Of a DNA stretch of 64,000 nucleotides, positions 18,265-26,917 are shown piece after piece. The stretch's first letter is position 1. Each line of letters starts with the position of its first letter. The stretch covers positions 3,034,501 to 3,098,500 of the forward strand of contig NZ_CP149130.1 in NCBI RefSeq assembly GCF_037811135.1, in the 5' to 3' direction. The notes beneath the pieces were generated by a model. The model was not told where the DNA came from, did not search any database, and worked only from the letters and a program-made list of their open reading frames with translations. Made by a program: the position numbers and the translations under genes. This stretch comes from Aeromonas rivipollensis. Its GTDB lineage: Bacteria; Pseudomonadota; Gammaproteobacteria; Enterobacterales; Aeromonadaceae.

Positions 18265-18291
18265 AAGAAGCCGCCCATCGGGCGGCTTCTT
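18265..18291. terminator. Bidirectional intrinsic terminator
   Basis: AAGAAGCCGCCC-ATC-GGGCGGCTTCTT forms a twelve-pair stem between the convergent HD-GYP and TIGR03503-type genes, with short T/A ends. Confidence 0.85.
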
Positions 18292-18306
18292 TGCACTGAG
18301 CGCGGG

Positions 18307-19566
18307 CTATTGCTCCGGCAGATTGAGATCCAGCTTGGGCGCCGCCGGGGCCGCGGCCTCGCTTTGCGCCTTCCGGGCCGCCATCGCCTTGTGCAGGGTA
18401 CGGCGTTTTTGCAGCAGGATGAAGCCACCCGCTCCCAGCAGGAGCAGCAGCAGGCCGCCGCCACCCAGGGCCCAGGGCAACCAGACCGGGCTCTCCCGCT
18501 CCTCAAATTTGGCCTGGGTCTGTACCGCTGCCGAGGTGGGAGATGCCGCTGAAGGGGTGGGCGCCGGTGGCGGCATTATGGTGAACGACTTGACCGGCAG
18601 TTGCAGTTGCACCTCGCGGCCGAGCCGGGTCGTGCCAAACAGGGTCGCCTCCACCCTGTACTGGCCCGCCGCCTTGAGGGCGGAGAGATCGACCCCAAGG
18701 CGGGGTTCGGTTGCCACTGCATTGAAGGCCATGCTGACCCCTGCGCTGTCGATGGCCTTGCCCTGGATCACTACGGAGGCCGGATCCAGCTCGTCGGCAT
18801 CGATGAGCAAGGAGAGCCTGGCCCCGGTGTCACCGGAAGGGGCATCCAGGGTGTAGCTCAGCGGCCAGGGGAAGAGCAGCACCTGCTGGGACTGGGCACG
18901 GGAAAACACCTGATTGCCGCTGCTGTAGAGGGCGCGATATTTGCCTGCCGGCACGTCCAGCACCGCCTCGGCGGTCAGGATGCCATCCCCGGGCACCTCG
19001 TCGAGCCCCTTGCCATCATCCAGGTAGTGTCCGAGGGTCTCCTCGACGATGGGTTCCCCACTCTGGGCAGCGTCGTTGAACTGTTGCAGCTTCACCGTCA
19101 TGCCGAGATCGGAGAGATAGTAGCCCGCCCCCGGCGCCGCCCCATCGATCAGCAGCCTGGATTGCAGCTTGACCCGCTCCCCCTGATAGAGGCGGGCCGG
19201 CAACGGCTCGCTCTCGAGCCGGATGTCGGTGAGCAGGCGCACCCTGTTCTCGGGGTCCACCTCGCCGATGGCCTGCCAGGGGCCCGGCATGGGGTTGCGT
19301 ACCGTGATGAGATCCTGATCCTGCTGCGTCAGCCAGCCCACATCCGGCGGCGTGACCTTGCCCACATAGAGCTTGCTGCCATCCGGCCGCACCAGGATCA
19401 CCGACGGCGTGCCCGGCTTGCGCTTGATGATGAAGGTGATCTCTTTCACCCCGTAATCGATGCGAAAACGGTTGTCGAGCAGCGGAATGTCGGAGGGGGC
19501 AAACACCTCGTTGGCCATGCCGGAGAGGGAGGTCAGCAGCAGCAGCCCCCCCCAGAGCGAACTCAT
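18307..19566 (-). CDS. TIGR03503-family membrane-anchored protein of unknown function
   Basis: Protein of about 419 residues with an N-terminal signal sequence (about 1-19, ending SLSGMA). A large extracytoplasmic beta-rich region follows (about 20-345), then a Pro/Ala-rich linker, one transmembrane helix (about 366-390, LLLLLLGAGGFILL) and a short cytoplasmic tail. It resembles the TIGR03503 family found in Aeromonas and Vibrio-type bacteria, whose function is unknown. The chosen ATG overlaps the dnaQ stop as ATGA, so it is cotranscribed with dnaQ. An upstream GTG at 19575 is an alternative start. Confidence 0.8.
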   Translation of the reverse strand: MSSLWGGLLLLTSLSGMANEVFAPSDIPLLDNRFRIDYGVKEITFIIKRKPGTPSVILVRPDGSKLYVGKVTPPDVGWLTQQDQDLITVRNPMPGPWQAIGEVDPENRVRLLTDIRLESEPLPARLYQGERVKLQSRLLIDGAAPGAGYYLSDLGMTVKLQQFNDAAQSGEPIVEETLGHYLDDGKGLDEVPGDGILTAEAVLDVPAGKYRALYSSGNQVFSRAQSQQVLLFPWPLSYTLDAPSGDTGARLSLLIDADELDPASVVIQGKAIDSAGVSMAFNAVATEPRLGVDLSALKAAGQYRVEATLFGTTRLGREVQLQLPVKSFTIMPPPAPTPSAASPTSAAVQTQAKFEERESPVWLPWALGGGGLLLLLLGAGGFILLQKRRTLHKAMAARKAQSEAAAPAAPKLDLNLPEQ

Positions 19567-20297
19567 TGTCGCCACAGGCAGGCTCCCCCTTTCTTCTGCA
19601 CCAGATCCAGCCTGGCCTCATGGACGGCGACCACCTCTTCGCCGGCGCGCACCACCTTGAGGGGGGGCCGGTTGCTCTCCAGCCGACGGATCCCGGTGTC
19701 CTGGTTGCTGTCATTCTCGTTGCTCTCGCTGGCCAGATTGAGCTTGGTCTGGCCACCCGTCATCAGCAGGTAGACGTCCGCCAGTATCTCCGCATCGAGC
19801 AAGGCTCCGTGCAGGGTACGGTGGGAGTTGTCGATGCCGTAGCGATCGCACAGCACATCCAGGTTGTTGCGCTTGCCGGGGAAAAGATCCCGCGCCATCG
19901 CCAGGGTATCAGTGATGCCGCAGATGTCCGCCGTCTTGAAGTCGAGGCCGAGCTTGCTGAACTCATAGTCCATGAAGCTCACGTCAAAGGGAGCGTTGTG
20001 GGCGATGATCTCGGCACCGCGGATGAAGGCGATGAAGTCGTCGGCTATCTGGCTGAAGGAGGGCTTGTCCGCCAGGAAGGCATCGGTGATGCCGTGCACG
20101 GCGATGGCCTCGGGGTCCACCAGCCGATCCGGCTTGATGTAGACATGGAAATGGTTGCCGGTCAGTTTGCGGTTGATCACCTCCACACAGCCGATCTCGA
20201 CGATGCGGTGCCCGAGGTAGACGGGGCCGCCTGCCGTGTTCATGCCTGTGGTTTCAGTATCCAGAATGATCTGGCGATTCAGTTGGGGTGTGCTCAT
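19563..20297 (-). CDS. dnaQ: DNA polymerase III epsilon subunit (proofreading exonuclease)
   Basis: 3'-5' proofreading exonuclease of the replicative polymerase. It has 244 residues, with ExoI ILDTETTGMN, ExoII IAHNAPFDVSFMDYEF and ExoIII-epsilon RTLHGALLDAEILADVYL. The C-terminus has the HEARLDLVQKKGGACLW tail that binds the alpha subunit. The start MSTPQLNRQ matches the family, and an ATG four codons earlier (20309) is possible. It is divergent from rnhA with 52 bp between starts, the same arrangement as in E. coli. Confidence 0.97.
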   Translation of the reverse strand: MSTPQLNRQIILDTETTGMNTAGGPVYLGHRIVEIGCVEVINRKLTGNHFHVYIKPDRLVDPEAIAVHGITDAFLADKPSFSQIADDFIAFIRGAEIIAHNAPFDVSFMDYEFSKLGLDFKTADICGITDTLAMARDLFPGKRNNLDVLCDRYGIDNSHRTLHGALLDAEILADVYLLMTGGQTKLNLASESNENDSNQDTGIRRLESNRPPLKVVRAGEEVVAVHEARLDLVQKKGGACLWRQ

Positions 20298-20349
20298 GAT
20301 CGAATCCATGTCAAACTTCGGTTTTATTCGCTAGTTTACCCCAAGACAC

Positions 20350-20814
20350 ATGCTAAAAAAGATTGATTTGTATACGGATGGTTCCTGCCTCGGCAATCCG
20401 GGCCCCGGCGGCTATGGCGCCGTCATGGTCTATGGCAAGCACCGCAAGGAGTTGGCAGGGGGCTATCGACTGACCACCAACAACCGGATGGAGCTGATGG
20501 CCGCCATCATGGGGCTGCGCACCCTGAACGAACCCTGCCAGGTTCGCCTGACCACCGACAGCCAGTATGTGCGCCAGGGGATCACCCAGTGGATCATCGG
20601 CTGGAAGAAGAAAGGGTGGATGACCTCAAATCGCCAGCCGGTCAAGAACGTCGATCTCTGGCAGGCGCTGGACGCTGAAGTGGCCCGCCACCAGATCGAA
20701 TGGCTCTGGGTCAAGGGTCACTCCGGTCACCCCGAGAATGAACGCTGCGACGTGCTTGCCCGGGATGCCGCCAGCGGCAAGCAGCTCGCCGAAGACACGG
20801 GTTACCAGCCCTGA
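20350..20814 (+). CDS. rnhA: Ribonuclease HI
   Basis: Degrades RNA in RNA-DNA hybrids. It has 154 residues (E. coli 155). Active-site carboxylates sit in [22 protein letters not shown] and LTTDSQYV, and the last in ERCDVLAR. The basic protrusion [10 protein letters not shown] is present. It is divergent from dnaQ and convergent with yafS. Confidence 0.98.
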   Translation: MLKKIDLYTDGSCLGNPGPGGYGAVMVYGKHRKELAGGYRLTTNNRMELMAAIMGLRTLNEPCQVRLTTDSQYVRQGITQWIIGWKKKGWMTSNRQPVKNVDLWQALDAEVARHQIEWLWVKGHSGHPENERCDVLARDAASGKQLAEDTGYQP

Positions 20815-20881
20815 GATGCCCTGGAGGCCGAAGCGTCCATATTAATGAGGGAACAGCAAGCGCTCTGCCGCAACACCCTCG

Positions 20882-21604
20882 TCACCAGCCCTGGCGCGCC
20901 ATACCAGGCGCCGCCATCGACTCCGGCAGGCGCCAACGGCGGCGCACCGGGGTGATGGGGAATCGCCGTTTGCGTGCGGCTATCACATAGACAGAGGCAA
21001 AGGCTCTGCAGTAATCCCGCCCCATGCTCTCCCGCCACCAGCCGATCCGGCTCTGCTTCCCCATGAAGGAGAAGCCGAAGCGCTCGTCAAACATCACCTC
21101 GCACCCCAGCAGTTGCAACCAGTCAGTCACCCGGGCCGGGGTGAACATGCGCGCCGACCAGGGCAGGTGCTGTCGCATGAAGGGCAGGTAATGACCCAGG
21201 CCGACCAGGCTGGTGGGGTTGTAGCCACTGACGATGAGCCAGCCGTCATCGGTCAGCACCCGCTCAGCCTCGCGCAGCACCTGGTGGGGATCCGATGAAA
21301 AGTCGAGACAGTGGGCGAGCAGGCAGGCATCCACGCTGGCGGTACGGATCGGCAAGGCAAGGGGATCGCCCTTGATATCCAGCAGGCGTCCGCCGGGGGC
21401 GACACCCAGCTGGTGGCGAATGGTGGAGCTGCCGCAGGAGAGTTCGGCGCTCAGGGCGCCAATTTTCAGCAGATGGTAGCCAAACAAATGAGGGCACCAG
21501 TTGTCGAGCCGCTCCTGGATCTCGGCCGCCACCCAGTCCCCCATGGGCAGTGCCGACCAGCTGGTCGGGATCGCGATCTGTTGTTCGGTACGTGCCAGCT
21601 GCAT
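20882..21604 (-). CDS. yafS: SAM-dependent methyltransferase domain protein, YafS type
   Basis: Protein of about 240 residues, the same length as E. coli YafS. It has a class I methyltransferase-like core (DACLLAHCLDFSSDPHQVLREAERVLTDDGW), but the glycine-rich SAM loop is weak (LLDIKGDPLALPI), so activity is uncertain. The start at 21604 (MQLARTEQQ) matches YafS; an ATG at 21634 is possible. It is divergent from gloB, as in E. coli. Confidence 0.87.
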   Translation of the reverse strand: MQLARTEQQIAIPTSWSALPMGDWVAAEIQERLDNWCPHLFGYHLLKIGALSAELSCGSSTIRHQLGVAPGGRLLDIKGDPLALPIRTASVDACLLAHCLDFSSDPHQVLREAERVLTDDGWLIVSGYNPTSLVGLGHYLPFMRQHLPWSARMFTPARVTDWLQLLGCEVMFDERFGFSFMGKQSRIGWWRESMGRDYCRAFASVYVIAARKRRFPITPVRRRWRLPESMAAPGMARQGW

Positions 21605-21685
21605 AATGGGACCAATCCGGGGTGCGAATGCCATCTTGTTATATAAGATCCCTTCCACAAAGAGAACACAAAGAGAAGCCGACCC

Positions 21686-22450
21686 ATGTATACCGTCATC
21701 ACAGTTCCCGCATTCAGCGACAACTACATCTGGTTGATCCGACACGAGAATCACTGCCTGGTCGTGGATCCGGGCGAGGCAACCCCCGTGCTGGAGCGGC
21801 TTGAGACGCTCGGGCTTGAGCTCGATGCCATCCTGCTGACTCACCATCATCGCGACCATGTGGGCGGCGTCACGGATCTGCTCCATCATTTCCCCCACGC
21901 CCGCCTCTATGGTCCCAAACATGATCCCATGCCGGATCATCACGGCCAGTGGCTCGATGACGGCGATCAGATCAACTGGCACGGCCTGAGCCTGGATGTC
22001 CTCCACATCCCCGGTCATACCCTGGGCCACATCGCCTATCACGGCCATGGCATGCTGTTTTGTGGTGATACCCTCTTCAGTGCCGGCTGTGGCCGCCTGT
22101 TCGAAGGCAGCCCCGCCCAGATGTACGGATCCCTGCAACGCCTCGCGGCCCTGCCCGATGACACCCTCCTCTATTGTGCCCATGAATACACCCTATCCAA
22201 CCTGCGTTTCGCCCACGCGGTCGAGCCGGACAACCTGGCGATCCAGCGCCGGATCGGGGTGATCAGCAAGCTGCGTCAGCAGGGCCTGCCGAGCCTGCCC
22301 TCACGCCTGGGGGATGAGCGGCATTTCAATGTTTTTCTGCGCTGTAATGAGGACTCAGTGAAATTTTCTGCTGAGAAGTACGCCCTTAAATGCTTGGAAA
22401 ATCCAGAGGATACCTTCACAGTACTGAGGGGCTGGAAGGACGTTTTTTGA
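21686..22450 (+). CDS. gloB: Hydroxyacylglutathione hydrolase (glyoxalase II)
   Basis: Hydrolyses S-lactoylglutathione to lactate and glutathione, the second step of methylglyoxal detoxification. It has 254 residues. The binuclear metal motif THHHRDHVGG is clear, with further ligands in HIPGHTLGHI and CGDTLFSAGCGRLFEG, and the glutathione-binding C-terminus is present. It lies between yafS and mltD, in conserved synteny. Confidence 0.97.
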   Translation: MYTVITVPAFSDNYIWLIRHENHCLVVDPGEATPVLERLETLGLELDAILLTHHHRDHVGGVTDLLHHFPHARLYGPKHDPMPDHHGQWLDDGDQINWHGLSLDVLHIPGHTLGHIAYHGHGMLFCGDTLFSAGCGRLFEGSPAQMYGSLQRLAALPDDTLLYCAHEYTLSNLRFAHAVEPDNLAIQRRIGVISKLRQQGLPSLPSRLGDERHFNVFLRCNEDSVKFSAEKYALKCLENPEDTFTVLRGWKDVF

Positions 22451-22519
22451 ACAAACCTTGATCAGGGGGCCATTGCCCCTTATGATGCGAGCTGTTTTTC
22501 AAGAGATGACCTGAGCGAG

Positions 22520-24061
22520 ATGAAGCTACGAACGGCCTTATTGGCGGCGCTGTTTCTCAGCGGCTGTCAAAACCTGAGCCATCAGGATGACCGGGCGGTA
22601 ACGGCAATCGAGCCGATCAAATCCCCCCAAGTCAGCAAGAAAACATACAAAAAACATTCAGCGCGCTTCCTGTTCGGCGATGAACAGATTGAAGAACTGG
22701 ATGACACGGATAACCTGTGGGTGCGTATCAGCGATGATATGCAGCTGGACTCGCACGATAATGCTCGTGTCCGCCAGCAGCGTGATTGGTTACTGCGTAA
22801 TGATAAGCATATGGCGACCATTGCCAGCCGGGCTGAGCCCTACCTGTATCTGATGGTAGAGGAAATCGAACGGCGTGAGCTGCCAATGGAGCTTATTACC
22901 ATCCCCATGATCGAGAGCATGTTCGATCCCAATGCCCGCTCCCGCAGCAATGCGGTGGGTCTTTGGCAGTTCGTTCCTGCGACCGGCAAGAACTTCGGCC
23001 TGCGCCACGACAACTGGTATGACGGCCGCCGCGATGTATTGGCGTCCACCAATGCCGCACTGGACTACCTGGAGTACCTGAACCGTTTCTTCGACGGCGA
23101 CTGGCTGCAGACGCTGGCCGCTTACAATGCCGGTGAAGGCCGGGTACGCAACGCCATCATCCGCAATCAGAAGGCCGGTCGGCCGACTGATTACTGGTCG
23201 CTGGACCTGCCCCGCGAGACCCGGATGTATGTGCCCAAGATCCTGGCCATGGCCGACATGATCCGCAATGCGGACAAATACAATGTCACCCTGCCGGTGC
23301 TGGCCAACAAGCCGCAGTTGCGGACCATCAACACTGGTGGCCAGATCGATCTGAACGTGGCGGCCCAGTTGGCAGGTGTCTCCGCTTCCCAGCTCAAGGC
23401 CCTCAATCCCGCACTCAAGCGTGGCATGACCTCGCCGCAGGGCCCCTACAACCTGTTGGTACCCATCGAGTACGCCGACACTCTGGAGCTGGCCCTGGCC
23501 GATCTGCCCCAGCGTGAACGTACCCGTGGTGTGCGCTCCTATCAGGTCACCAGCGGCGATACCCTCTCCCGCATCGCCCAGAACCACGGGGTGAGCGTGC
23601 AGCAGCTCAAGCTGGCCAACAACCTGCGCGGCAACAATCTGCGCCGTGGCCAGAGCCTGGTGATCCCCAACGGCGGCACCGCAAGCCAGGCCGTTCAGAG
23701 CAAGCCGCAGCAGCTGGCCAGCCGCAGTGGCAGCAAGATCCAGTATCAGGTGCGTTCGGGTGACAATCTGTGGAGCATCAGCCAGGCTCACGGGGTGACC
23801 CACGCCGATCTGGCCAAGTGGAACGGTTTGAGCGCCAAGTCAGCCCTGAAACCGGGTATGAAGCTGGTGGTCTGGCCCAAGCAGGGCAAGGGCAGCAACA
23901 AATCCATGGTCTATCAGGTGCGTCGCGGGGATTCCCTCTCCTCCATCGCCGCCCGCTTCCAGGTCGCCGTCAACGACGTGATGCGCTGGAACCAGCTCGG
24001 CAAGACCGACTACCTCAAGCCGGGGCAGGAGCTGACCCTGTTCGTGAAGAACAACAGCTGA
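22520..24061 (+). CDS. mltD: Membrane-bound lytic murein transglycosylase D
   Basis: Cleaves peptidoglycan to 1,6-anhydromuropeptides. It has a lipoprotein signal with lipobox LSGC (Cys16). The SLT domain (about 115-225) has the catalytic Glu in PMIESMFDPNARS, followed by GLWQFVPATG and LAAYNAGEGRVRNAI. Three LysM repeats follow at about 345-385, 415-455 and 465-510 (for example YQVTSGDTLSRIAQNHGVS). The 513 residues are longer than E. coli MltD (452), because of the third LysM. Confidence 0.96.
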   Translation: MKLRTALLAALFLSGCQNLSHQDDRAVTAIEPIKSPQVSKKTYKKHSARFLFGDEQIEELDDTDNLWVRISDDMQLDSHDNARVRQQRDWLLRNDKHMATIASRAEPYLYLMVEEIERRELPMELITIPMIESMFDPNARSRSNAVGLWQFVPATGKNFGLRHDNWYDGRRDVLASTNAALDYLEYLNRFFDGDWLQTLAAYNAGEGRVRNAIIRNQKAGRPTDYWSLDLPRETRMYVPKILAMADMIRNADKYNVTLPVLANKPQLRTINTGGQIDLNVAAQLAGVSASQLKALNPALKRGMTSPQGPYNLLVPIEYADTLELALADLPQRERTRGVRSYQVTSGDTLSRIAQNHGVSVQQLKLANNLRGNNLRRGQSLVIPNGGTASQAVQSKPQQLASRSGSKIQYQVRSGDNLWSISQAHGVTHADLAKWNGLSAKSALKPGMKLVVWPKQGKGSNKSMVYQVRRGDSLSSIAARFQVAVNDVMRWNQLGKTDYLKPGQELTLFVKNNS

Positions 24062-24077
24062 TTGCTTATCCCCGCAT

Positions 24078-24114
24078 AAAAAAATACCCCGCCTAGTGCG
24101 GGGTATTTTTTTGG
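24078..24114. terminator. Intrinsic terminator of mltD (bidirectional)
   Basis: AAAATACCCCGC and GCGGGGTATTTTTTT form a long stem with a short loop and T run, between mltD and the convergent exonuclease-phosphatase gene. Confidence 0.9.
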
Positions 24115-24127
24115 GCTTTCATTCGTC

Positions 24128-24973
24128 TTAAGGGGTGATGGCCTGGGCCGCGAACCGCGCCATGATGGGATTGTGATCCGAGGCATCGGTGGCCGGTGAG
24201 CTCACCTCCACCAGGTCCAGGTTGCGGTAGTAGAGGTGATCCAGCGGGCGGCCGAAGGCGGTACGGCGCAAGTCGGGCACAGGAACGGCCTCCTGCAGGC
24301 CAAGCTCGCCGACCAGCGTGTTCAACCAGAACTCGCGCTTGTCGCTCCAGGTGTTGAAGTCTCCCCCCAGGATGACAGGGCCCTGATGTCGATGGATCAG
24401 CGCGGTCAGATCGTTGAGCTGTTCACGGAAGGTCGCCATCCCTAACTCGAAGTTGACCGCATGCAGGTTGACCACCAGCACGCCGTCAGGATCCCCCTGC
24501 AAGGGGTAGAGGCTCACCAGACCGGACTTGGGGATGCGCAGCAGCGGCTCGGGGGAGCGCACGCCACAGACGAAAGCCTGCGGCGTCTTGGCCACCGTCA
24601 TGACACCGAAGGAGACACCGCCCTGGGTGAACGCCTGCAACTGCTGCCACTGGAAGTCGCCGGCACGCAGCCATTGCAGCATCTCGGGCCGGGTCGCCGA
24701 CTCCTGCAGCAGCACCAGATCCTGGGACTTGGCATATTCGTCCAGTCCTTCGCGCCAGTTCTTGCGCTGCCCCTTGTAGAGATTCCAGACGGTGATGCCA
24801 AACTCGCGGGGCAAGGCGGTGGAGGCCAGCGCCACCAGGGGGGGCTTCTGGCAATCGACGCCGGGCACTATGCCCGCCGCCGTGACCAGGTGATCCTGAT
24901 CCGGCACCTCGAAACAGCCAACCAGTCCCAGCGTCAGCAGGGAAGTCCCCAGAATCCGATAACTATTTTTCAT
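24128..24973 (-). CDS. Endonuclease/exonuclease/phosphatase-family lipoprotein, YafD-like
   Basis: Protein of 281 residues with a lipoprotein signal ending LGLVGC (Cys20). EEP-superfamily motifs are visible: NLYKGQ, LVLLQES (metal-binding Glu), VNLHAVNF, ILGGDFNTW, DHLYYR and the C-terminal SDHNPIMA. It resembles E. coli YafD (UPF0294), which also lies near mltD-gloB, although YafD is not a typical lipoprotein. The substrate is unknown. It is convergent with mltD. Confidence 0.85.
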   Translation of the reverse strand: MKNSYRILGTSLLTLGLVGCFEVPDQDHLVTAAGIVPGVDCQKPPLVALASTALPREFGITVWNLYKGQRKNWREGLDEYAKSQDLVLLQESATRPEMLQWLRAGDFQWQQLQAFTQGGVSFGVMTVAKTPQAFVCGVRSPEPLLRIPKSGLVSLYPLQGDPDGVLVVNLHAVNFELGMATFREQLNDLTALIHRHQGPVILGGDFNTWSDKREFWLNTLVGELGLQEAVPVPDLRRTAFGRPLDHLYYRNLDLVEVSSPATDASDHNPIMARFAAQAITP

Positions 24974-25083
24974 TGGCTAACAATCACCTGCCTCTGCAAG
25001 GCGCCATGACCCCCACAGAGGTCATGGACGCCGACTAGTCTCATTATTCGTGTCCGCCCGACTCATCCATGAGGGATCCCGCA

Positions 25084-25308
25084 ATGGCGAGACAGCACCA
25101 GTACCGCGTGACATTTTATGATCAACAAGGAACCTGTCATCAAGTGGAGCTTTCCACCGTCTATCAGATCAGACGGGATCCCCAGTGCGATCTCTGCCTG
25201 TTCGACACGGATCAGTGTGTCGGCTCGGAAGAGATGCTGGAACGCATGATACGGCAAAAAACCGGGCTTGAGCAGGAAATATCCATCATCAACGCCCGGC
25301 TCATCTGA
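25084..25308 (+). CDS. Small hypothetical protein (74 residues)
   Basis: Unrecognised. It is a soluble, mixed-charge protein with three cysteines in the CDLCLF and DQCVG segments, a helical C-terminal part (EEMLERMIRQKTGLEQEI) and no membrane segment. The ATG at 25084 is preceded by GAGGGA at about seven bases, which supports translation and rejects the in-frame ATG at 25069. It is convergent with yciA, only 6 bp away. Confidence 0.65.
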   Translation: MARQHQYRVTFYDQQGTCHQVELSTVYQIRRDPQCDLCLFDTDQCVGSEEMLERMIRQKTGLEQEISIINARLI

Positions 25309-25314
25309 ACAGAT

Positions 25315-25713
25315 TCAGACCGGAACGGGACGGGATTTGCCCTGATCGTCGATGGCCACGTAGGTAAAGACCCCTTCCGTCACGCAGTAACGCTGGGCTT
25401 CATTCTCCCGCAGCACCGGCTTGACCCAGACCTCCAGCTTGAGGCGCATGGAGCTGCGCCCGACCTTCAGGCAGCGACCATAGCAACACACCACGTCGCC
25501 CACCTTGACCGGACTGTGGAAGGTCATGCCCTCCACCGAGACGGTACAGATGCGTCCTTTTGCCAGCTCCTTGGCCATGATGCCCCCACCTATATCCATC
25601 TGGGACATGATCCACCCCCCGAAGATATCGCCATTGGGGTTGGTATCGGCTGGCATCGCCAGGGTTCTCAGCAACAGCTCCCCATCGGGATGACGCTTTG
25701 TCTCTTCCATCAT
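25315..25713 (-). CDS. yciA: Acyl-CoA thioesterase, YciA type
   Basis: Hotdog-fold hexameric thioesterase of 132 residues that hydrolyses acyl-CoAs in the cytoplasm. The pattern LLLRTLAMPADTNPNGDIFGGWIMSQMD is the YciA/Acot family signature with the catalytic Asp. GMTFHSPVKVGDVVCCYG and EGVFTYVAIDDQGKSRPVP complete the fold. Two adjacent ATGs are possible starts (25713, 25710). The upstream extension of the open frame has no family match. Confidence 0.93.
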   Translation of the reverse strand: MMEETKRHPDGELLLRTLAMPADTNPNGDIFGGWIMSQMDIGGGIMAKELAKGRICTVSVEGMTFHSPVKVGDVVCCYGRCLKVGRSSMRLKLEVWVKPVLRENEAQRYCVTEGVFTYVAIDDQGKSRPVPV

Positions 25714-25855
25714 TACCGCTCTCTCTATATGGATGGCGGCATGATAGGGGGCGATCCCGCCCTTGGCAAACCTCAATTGCCGAGCTAACCCGCGCCGCAC
25801 GGGGCTCCCGTGCCCAACCCCATGCAAAAAAGACCAGGTTGACACCCATCCGGAC

Positions 25856-26671
25856 TCAACCTTGCGAGGTGGCCTGCTCGGCAAACCAGTGGGCCGGATC
25901 CGGCCAGCGGTAGACGAAACCCAGTCGCTGGCAGATGCGCTGCCCCTCTATGGGCGCAAAGACGCCGGCGGGCTCGATGAACTGCGGGGGCGCCAGCCCG
26001 AGCAGACGGCTTGCGAAGGGGTAGAGCTGCTCCCGGCGCGGATGTACCGGGGCGCTCAGGTTGTAGGCGTCTCCCTCCTGCCCCGCCGCCAGCATCAGCT
26101 GGCAGGCCGCCACCACGTCGTCCAGATGCACCAGGTTCACCGCCTGCCCTCCCCCCGCCAGCGTCTTGCCCGCGAGGAAACGCCCGGGGTGCCTGTCCGG
26201 ACCGTAGAGGCCGGCCGGGCGCAGCACCATGGCGCAGGCGAAGCCGCCCTCCTGGACAGCCCGCTCTGCCGCCCGCATCCGCTCTCCTCTGGCGTTGGCC
26301 GGGTTCGGGGTCTCATCCTCCCCTTGCCCTGGCGCCCACACCGAGGTCGCGCTGATAAAGAGCACCTTGCCAACCCCTGCCTCTCTGGCCAGCTGGCACA
26401 ACCGCGCCACCGACGCCGGGTAGTCCGCGGTCTTGCTGGGGGGCACGCAGATCACCAGAGCGCGGCAGCGAAAGGGAAGCGGACCCGCCATGTCAGGGGC
26501 CAGCAGGAGCGGCCAGGCCGCTATGCCCCCGTCACGCAACCGGGTGGCCTTCTCAAGGGAGCTGACCGTCACGGCGACGGACTGACCCTGCGCCTGCAAC
26601 GCTCTGGCCAGGGGCAACCCCAGCCAGCCGGCTCCCACTATTCCCGTCTGATACTCATGTTCGATCGTCAT
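25856..26671 (-). CDS. yeeZ: NAD(P)-dependent epimerase/dehydratase-like protein, YeeZ type
   Basis: Rossmann-fold protein of 271 residues. The N-terminus TGIVGAGWLGLPLARALQAQG is a dinucleotide-binding motif, with FISATSVWAP and RPAGLYGPDRHPGRFLAGK typical of extended SDRs. The catalytic YxxxK is not evident at the usual place, so an enzymatic role is uncertain. The ATG at 26671 has AGGA at nine bases; a TTG two codons upstream is less likely. A strong intrinsic terminator (26687-26715) lies only about 16 bp before the start, so expression may depend on read-through or on a promoter inside that region. Confidence 0.82.
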   Translation of the reverse strand: MTIEHEYQTGIVGAGWLGLPLARALQAQGQSVAVTVSSLEKATRLRDGGIAAWPLLLAPDMAGPLPFRCRALVICVPPSKTADYPASVARLCQLAREAGVGKVLFISATSVWAPGQGEDETPNPANARGERMRAAERAVQEGGFACAMVLRPAGLYGPDRHPGRFLAGKTLAGGGQAVNLVHLDDVVAACQLMLAAGQEGDAYNLSAPVHPRREQLYPFASRLLGLAPPQFIEPAGVFAPIEGQRICQRLGFVYRWPDPAHWFAEQATSQG

Positions 26672-26686
26672 TGGCAAAATCCTGAC

Positions 26687-26715
26687 AAAAAAAAACGGCC
26701 ATCCATGATGACCGT
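26687..26715 (-). terminator. Intrinsic terminator just upstream of yeeZ
   Basis: On the minus strand ACGGTCAT-CATGG-ATGGCCGT forms an eight-pair stem (one G-U), followed by at least eight Ts. It ends 16 bp before the yeeZ ATG, so it is not the terminator of yeeZ itself. Confidence 0.85.
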
Positions 26716-26795
26716 CGAAAGTAACGAAGGAAATAGCCGGATGAACCGGTTACCTCCCACAGCGGGAAAATCGGGAGCGCACGCTCCTAATTCGT
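26687..26795 (-). ncRNA. Candidate small RNA or attenuated leader upstream of yeeZ (about 109 nt)
   Basis: The minus-strand unit starts about 42 nt after the centre of a CRP-like site, with -10 TAGGAT at 26802-26807, and ends at a strong terminator (26687-26715). It contains the hairpin GGAGC-GTGC-GCTCC and the palindromic CCGG arms around TTCAT. The segment CGGTTCATCC (26739-26748) can pair with GGATGGCCG (26696-26704), which overlaps the terminator's 3' arm. An antiterminator is therefore conceivable. I recognise no known sRNA family. Confidence 0.4.
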
Positions 26796-26828
26796 GGGCC
26801 TATCCTAGTGGCAGCGCGGTCAAAAAGC

Positions 26829-26844
26829 TTTGAAGCGGATCACA
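26829..26844 (-). promoter_or_regulatory. Candidate CRP site
   Basis: TGTGATCCGCTTCAAA has one perfect half-site (TGTGA) and a partial second half (TCAAA for TCACA). Its centre lies about 35 bases before TAGGAT, the geometry of a class II CRP-dependent promoter on the minus strand. Confidence 0.4.
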
Positions 26845-26859
26845 GTTGAAAAGGATTTC

Positions 26860-26873
26860 TGAAAGCGCTTTCA
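26860..26873. promoter_or_regulatory. Perfect palindromic LacI/GalR-family operator
   Basis: TGAAAGCGCTTTCA is a perfect 14-bp palindrome with the central CG typical of LacI-family operators. It lies 45 bp after the stop of the LacI-type regulator and just upstream of the CRP-like site, which suggests that the regulator acts on the short downstream transcript. Confidence 0.65.
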
Positions 26874-26883
26874 CTGTTTGACG

Positions 26884-26909
26884 AAAAAGCTGGCCCGCTT
26901 GGGGCCAAC
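26884..26909 (-). terminator. Intrinsic terminator of the LacI-type regulator gene
   Basis: On the minus strand the arms TTGGCCC and GGGCCAG are followed by a T run (CTTTTT), just after the regulator stop. Confidence 0.8.
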
Positions 26910-26917
26910 CTCATGGC

